Below, piece by piece: positions 63,501 through 64,000 of a stretch of 64,000 nt of DNA. The stretch's first letter is position 1. Every line of letters starts with the position of its first letter. Source of the stretch: Steromphala cineraria (Eukaryota; Mollusca; Gastropoda; Trochida; Trochidae); assembly GCA_916613615.1 (NCBI GenBank), contig OU744731.1, positions 16,597,328 through 16,661,327 on the forward strand. The letters run 5' to 3'. The position numbers were made by a program, and so were the translations under genes. The notes under the pieces are model-generated. The model did no database searches, was not told the DNA's origin, and worked only from the letters and a program-made list of their open reading frames with translations.

Positions 63501-64000
63501 TTTTGTTTGTTTTGTCCTCCAGGTTTCAAAGAGTGAACACAACAGTTTCAAGGATTTGGTGTGGGATTTGATTTACTCCAAGAACATCACAAATGAAATC
63601 GAGAAAGTGAGGTGAGTCAATTTGAAATATTCTCTTGAAGAATATTTACCCTAAATGGGCAGTCATATCAAACTATTATTGGTTTAGTGATATGTGATCA
63701 GATGTCAAATTAAACTACCATTGCGAGAATGATTGTTTTGATTCAGTTCATTATGAAAAAAATAAAGGTTTCTAATATTTCCAGAGTAATTTTCCACTGT
63801 CTAGGTTTTAAAAATGGCCAAATAGTTTGTATTTTAATCTGTGAATAGGAAAAGTTTCCAATTACATGGGTTTGGTGTACATCTGTTATGATGTGAACAA
63901 CAATTTAATACGATGACTTCCTCGTACCTACAGAGTTATCTTCCGCTGGCTGGCCACTAAGAATCTGAAGGAGATGAACTTTGACCAAGTTGAGAAGGGC
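51391..64000 (+). CDS. KY-like: KY/hillarin-like protein with two transglutaminase-like domains (9 exons, 3' partial)
   Basis: Spliced coding exons: 51391-51540, 53188-53276, 54018-54161, 54799-54991, 55656-56609, 62395-62658, 63153-63332, 63523-63611 and 63934-64000 (continues past the window). All introns are GT-AG and phases agree throughout, giving 710 visible residues. Residues about 35-190 form a transglutaminase-like domain of the kyphoscoliosis-peptidase/hillarin family. Residues 193-510 are the beta-rich KY-type C-terminal region, 511-640 a Pro/Gln-rich, probably disordered linker, and about 640 onward a second transglutaminase-like domain. Known: KY acts in muscle at the Z-disc region, and fly and leech hillarins are cytoskeleton-associated. 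The family assignment is firm; the role in this animal is inferred. His159 (NHSWNAV) and Asp174 (LVDSHW) fit the triad, but the Cys position is Gln116. The start is favoured by an in-frame TAG 12 bases upstream within the same exon and A at -3. Confidence 0.9.
51541..53187 (+). other. Intron between coding exons 1 and 2
   Basis: 1,647-bp GT-AG intron. It contains a third, weaker foldback MITE at 52786-52980. Nothing else is supportable. Confidence 0.85.
52786..52980. mobile_element. Foldback MITE, third related copy (diverged)
   Basis: The left part has GACGAATACTTTAATATGGA then TAACAAGTTCTTTA. The right part has AATAAAGAAGTTGTTTACCA then ATATTCATCC. These are imperfectly complementary. The ATGGATxACAA-GTTC arm pattern matches the copies at 19645 and 48363, but the conserved core is degenerate. 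Confidence 0.45.
53188..53276 (+). CDS. KY-like coding exon 2 (residues 51-80)
   Basis: An 89-nt exon between acceptor CCCCGCAG and donor CCAG|GTAGGC. It encodes VAQQDHDNFTDLIWHLVYSQ and on to LDKA, with the last Arg codon split after two bases (phase 2). Its length and both phases equal those of exon 8, which encodes the matching segment of the second domain. Confidence 0.92.
53349..53660. mobile_element. Palindromic element with TGACGTCA sites, copy 1
   Basis: Lies in the intron between exons 2 and 3. A roughly 42-bp-arm hairpin (53349-53390 with 53403-53445) has GAATGGTTTGGTATTTAAC facing GTTAAATACCTATACCATTC across a short GAGCAAAAGCGAG loop. About 120 bp downstream are two full TGACGTCA palindromes (53566 and 53587) and ATTACGTG (53597). 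The arrangement matches the element at 60950-61330, so they are probably one family. The outer boundary is uncertain. Confidence 0.6.
54018..54161 (+). CDS. KY-like coding exon 3 (residues 80-128)
   Basis: Acceptor TTTTTTCAG, donor GCAG|GTGAGA. Encodes VIFRWMTSKNMYTISF through SFKNKQGTYARIFETLC. This is the segment where active transglutaminase-like proteins carry the nucleophile (pattern G-x-C, 15 residues before the GI motif). Here that position is Gln116 and there is no Cys before Cys127. It ends phase 2 inside an Arg codon. The following intron contains repeated copies of the exon end and its donor. Confidence 0.92.
54162..54476 (+). repeat. Intronic tandem copies of the exon 3 end and donor
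   Basis: In the 637-bp intron after exon 3, 59-bp units start at about 54162, 54220, 54279 and 54338. Each carries TTACTTTATTTCTCCTGGAC then AAACTGTAG; the first three continue with GGATCTTTGAGATT and a CGGCAGGT end that mimics the real exon end. A longer copy at 54422-54461 nearly reproduces the last 40 nt of exon 3 and keeps a full CTGCAG|GTGAGATG donor. A further fragment lies at about 54669-54695. The copies interrupt the frame or lack an acceptor, so they are read as intronic. Confidence 0.85.
54799..54991 (+). CDS. KY-like coding exon 4 (residues 128-192)
   Basis: Acceptor CTTCCAG, donor CTG|GTGAGT, ending phase 0. Encodes YSGIQCAVLTGYAKGLDYRP, then YNHSWNAVLIDGNWYLVDSH and WATRYL. The His and Asp of the transglutaminase-like triad are His159 and Asp174, and the GNWYLVDSHW block is highly typical of KY/hillarin proteins. 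Confidence 0.93.
54992..55655 (+). other. Intron between coding exons 4 and 5
   Basis: 664-bp GT-AG intron, AT-rich; no additional structure is supportable. Confidence 0.85.
55656..56609 (+). CDS. KY-like coding exon 5 (residues 193-510)
   Basis: A large 954-nt exon between acceptor GGTTGCAG and donor GGG|GTAAGT, phase 0 at both ends. It starts VYEYDDFYFLTDPEQLIYSH, the conserved block after the family's catalytic core, then continues through two beta-rich stretches of about 100-130 residues each that match the KY-type immunoglobulin-like region (for example FIYRAPKAGQYYFTIFAQ and LPSKGEYGIEVYGNDPNKDG). It ends in a Gly/Ser/Tyr-rich tail. Opposite-strand open frames within it are shadows. 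Confidence 0.93.
58684..58812 (+). CDS. Candidate alternative first exon or cassette exon
   Basis: ATG at 58786 (A at -3, G at +4) opens MADNSDMKQ and stops at a good donor, AAACAG|GTAAGA, at 58812 in phase 0, the phase needed to join exon 6 (LSQQTG...). Used as a first exon it would give a short isoform with only the linker and second transglutaminase-like domain. The same frame is open upstream to an acceptor-like TCTTTATAG ending at 58683, so a 129-nt in-frame cassette exon is also possible. The upstream portion is AT-rich and not obviously coding. No transcript evidence is available. Confidence 0.3.
59286..59306 (+). CDS. Candidate 21-nt microexon
   Basis: Acceptor-like TATTCTATACACAG precedes GCTTCAAGCATGGTGGATAA then G, followed by donor-like GTAAAT. 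Length 21 and phase 0 at both ends would insert ASSMVDK in frame between exons 5 and 6. A related ATGGCTGATAAG lies at 59636. The donor is weak, so this is a low-confidence suggestion. Confidence 0.15.
59534..59623 (+). repeat. 45-bp direct duplication
   Basis: Two adjacent copies of a 45-bp sequence beginning TTTGGTACTGATCAATCTAG and ending AAGCCCTGT, at 59534 and 59579. Non-coding and within an intron. Confidence 0.85.
60950..61330. mobile_element. Palindromic element with TGACGTCA sites, copy 2
   Basis: A 50-bp-arm hairpin (60961-61010 with 61017-61066) has about six or seven mismatches; arms contain CCATGACATACTATGTTTAC, CGACAC and GGTATTTCCC. About 110 bp downstream are three full TGACGTCA palindromes (61175, 61194, 61219), with TTATTACGTG overlapping the last. 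The local order TGTGACGTCATA, GTGACGTCA, ATTACGTG matches the element at 53349-53660. Confidence 0.65.
62395..62658 (+). CDS. KY-like coding exon 6 (linker, residues 511-598)
   Basis: Acceptor TATTCCAG, donor CTCCAG|GTTGGT, phase 0 at both ends (264 nt). It encodes a low-complexity linker with a PPPPPELLQQQ run and many Gln, Pro, Asn and Ala residues, probably disordered and a possible SH3/WW ligand (inference). It follows a 5.8-kb intron, the longest within the coding region. Its 3' end and donor are partly duplicated in the next intron (about 62754-62809). Confidence 0.88.
62659..63152 (+). other. Intron between exons 6 and 7 with a decayed copy of the exon 6 end
   Basis: 494-bp GT-AG intron. 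Positions about 62754-62809 (GCAACATTCCCCAGAGTAAA, CAACTAAGGTTTCGTGCTGG) resemble the real exon 6 end plus donor (CCAACATTCCCCAGAGCAAA, CCACTCCAGGTTGGTGCTG). The donor in the copy is altered (AAGGTTTC). Confidence 0.75.
63153..63332 (+). CDS. KY-like coding exon 7 (residues 599-658)
   Basis: Acceptor GTGTTGCAG, donor ATACAG|GTAAGC, phase 0 at both ends (180 nt). It carries the end of the Pro/Gln-rich linker and the first helix of the second domain, ending LEVIDRQVLETLDDHAIQ. This parallels the QIDNHAIQ end of exon 1 and is interrupted by an intron at the same position and phase. Confidence 0.9.
63523..63611 (+). CDS. KY-like coding exon 8 (residues 659-688)
   Basis: An 89-nt exon with acceptor GTCCTCCAG and donor GTGAG|GTGAGT, entering phase 0 and leaving phase 2. 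Encodes VSKSEHNSFKDLVWDLIYSK and on to IEKV. It aligns residue for residue with exon 2 (HDNFTDLIWHLVYSQN against HNSFKDLVWDLIYSKN). Confidence 0.92.
63612..63933 (+). other. Intron between exons 8 and 9
   Basis: 322-bp GT-AG intron of phase 2, AT-rich. It corresponds in position and phase to the 741-bp intron between exons 2 and 3. Nothing else is seen in it. Confidence 0.88.
63934..64000 (+). CDS. KY-like coding exon 9, cut by the window end
   Basis: Acceptor ACCTACAG; completes the split Arg codon and encodes VIFRWLATKNLKEMNFDQVE plus KG. It corresponds to the start of exon 3 (VIFRWMTSKN). The segment that would show whether this second domain has the nucleophilic Cys lies just beyond the window. 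Confidence 0.9.

Overview
The window looks like nuclear DNA from a lophotrochozoan animal, most likely a bivalve mollusc. It is AT-rich, its only convincing protein is split by canonical GT-AG introns, and its non-coding part is full of small foldback elements, SINE-like elements and minisatellites of the kind common in mollusc genomes. The species call is an inference. No rRNA, tRNA, CRISPR array or prokaryotic operon is visible.

About 1-23,100 has no gene I can support. It holds a piggyBac-like MITE with TTAA target sites (1234-1595), a diverged tandem repeat (3242-4060), a foldback element (6137-6438), a 77-unit 25-bp minisatellite (8876-10799), a 60-bp-arm hairpin (14941-15080), a nine-unit 94-bp satellite with tRNA-promoter-like sequence (16677-17516), a foldback MITE (19645-19772) and a GAY-type trinucleotide tract (21658-21880). 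Around 23,160-24,010 the sequence becomes richer in G+C and CpG and contains a TATA-like box and good splice donors. It is a candidate promoter and 5' UTR for the downstream gene. From about 24,000 to 51,367 no coding exon is visible and the + strand appears T-rich, as in a long sense-strand first intron. Within it lie a hAT-like MITE, a five-unit 151-bp repeat carrying nuclear-receptor half-sites, and two SINE-like copies.

The gene occupies 51,391 to the window end on the + strand and continues beyond it. Nine coding exons (710 residues visible) encode a kyphoscoliosis-peptidase/hillarin-family protein: a transglutaminase-like domain, a long beta-rich KY-type region, a Pro/Gln-rich linker, and the start of a second transglutaminase-like domain. 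The second domain repeats the exon layout of the first exactly: a phase-0 junction after an HAIQ motif, an 89-nt exon, then a phase-2 junction inside an Arg codon. This points to internal exon duplication. In the first domain the expected catalytic Cys position is Gln116, while the His and Asp are kept, so the domain is probably a pseudoenzyme.

The introns of this gene hold several unexpected structures. Two introns contain decayed copies of the 3' end of the preceding exon plus its donor site. Two related palindromic elements each carry clusters of full TGACGTCA sites. Two phase-compatible small exon candidates lie in the 5.8-kb intron, one of which could start a short isoform containing only the linker and second domain.
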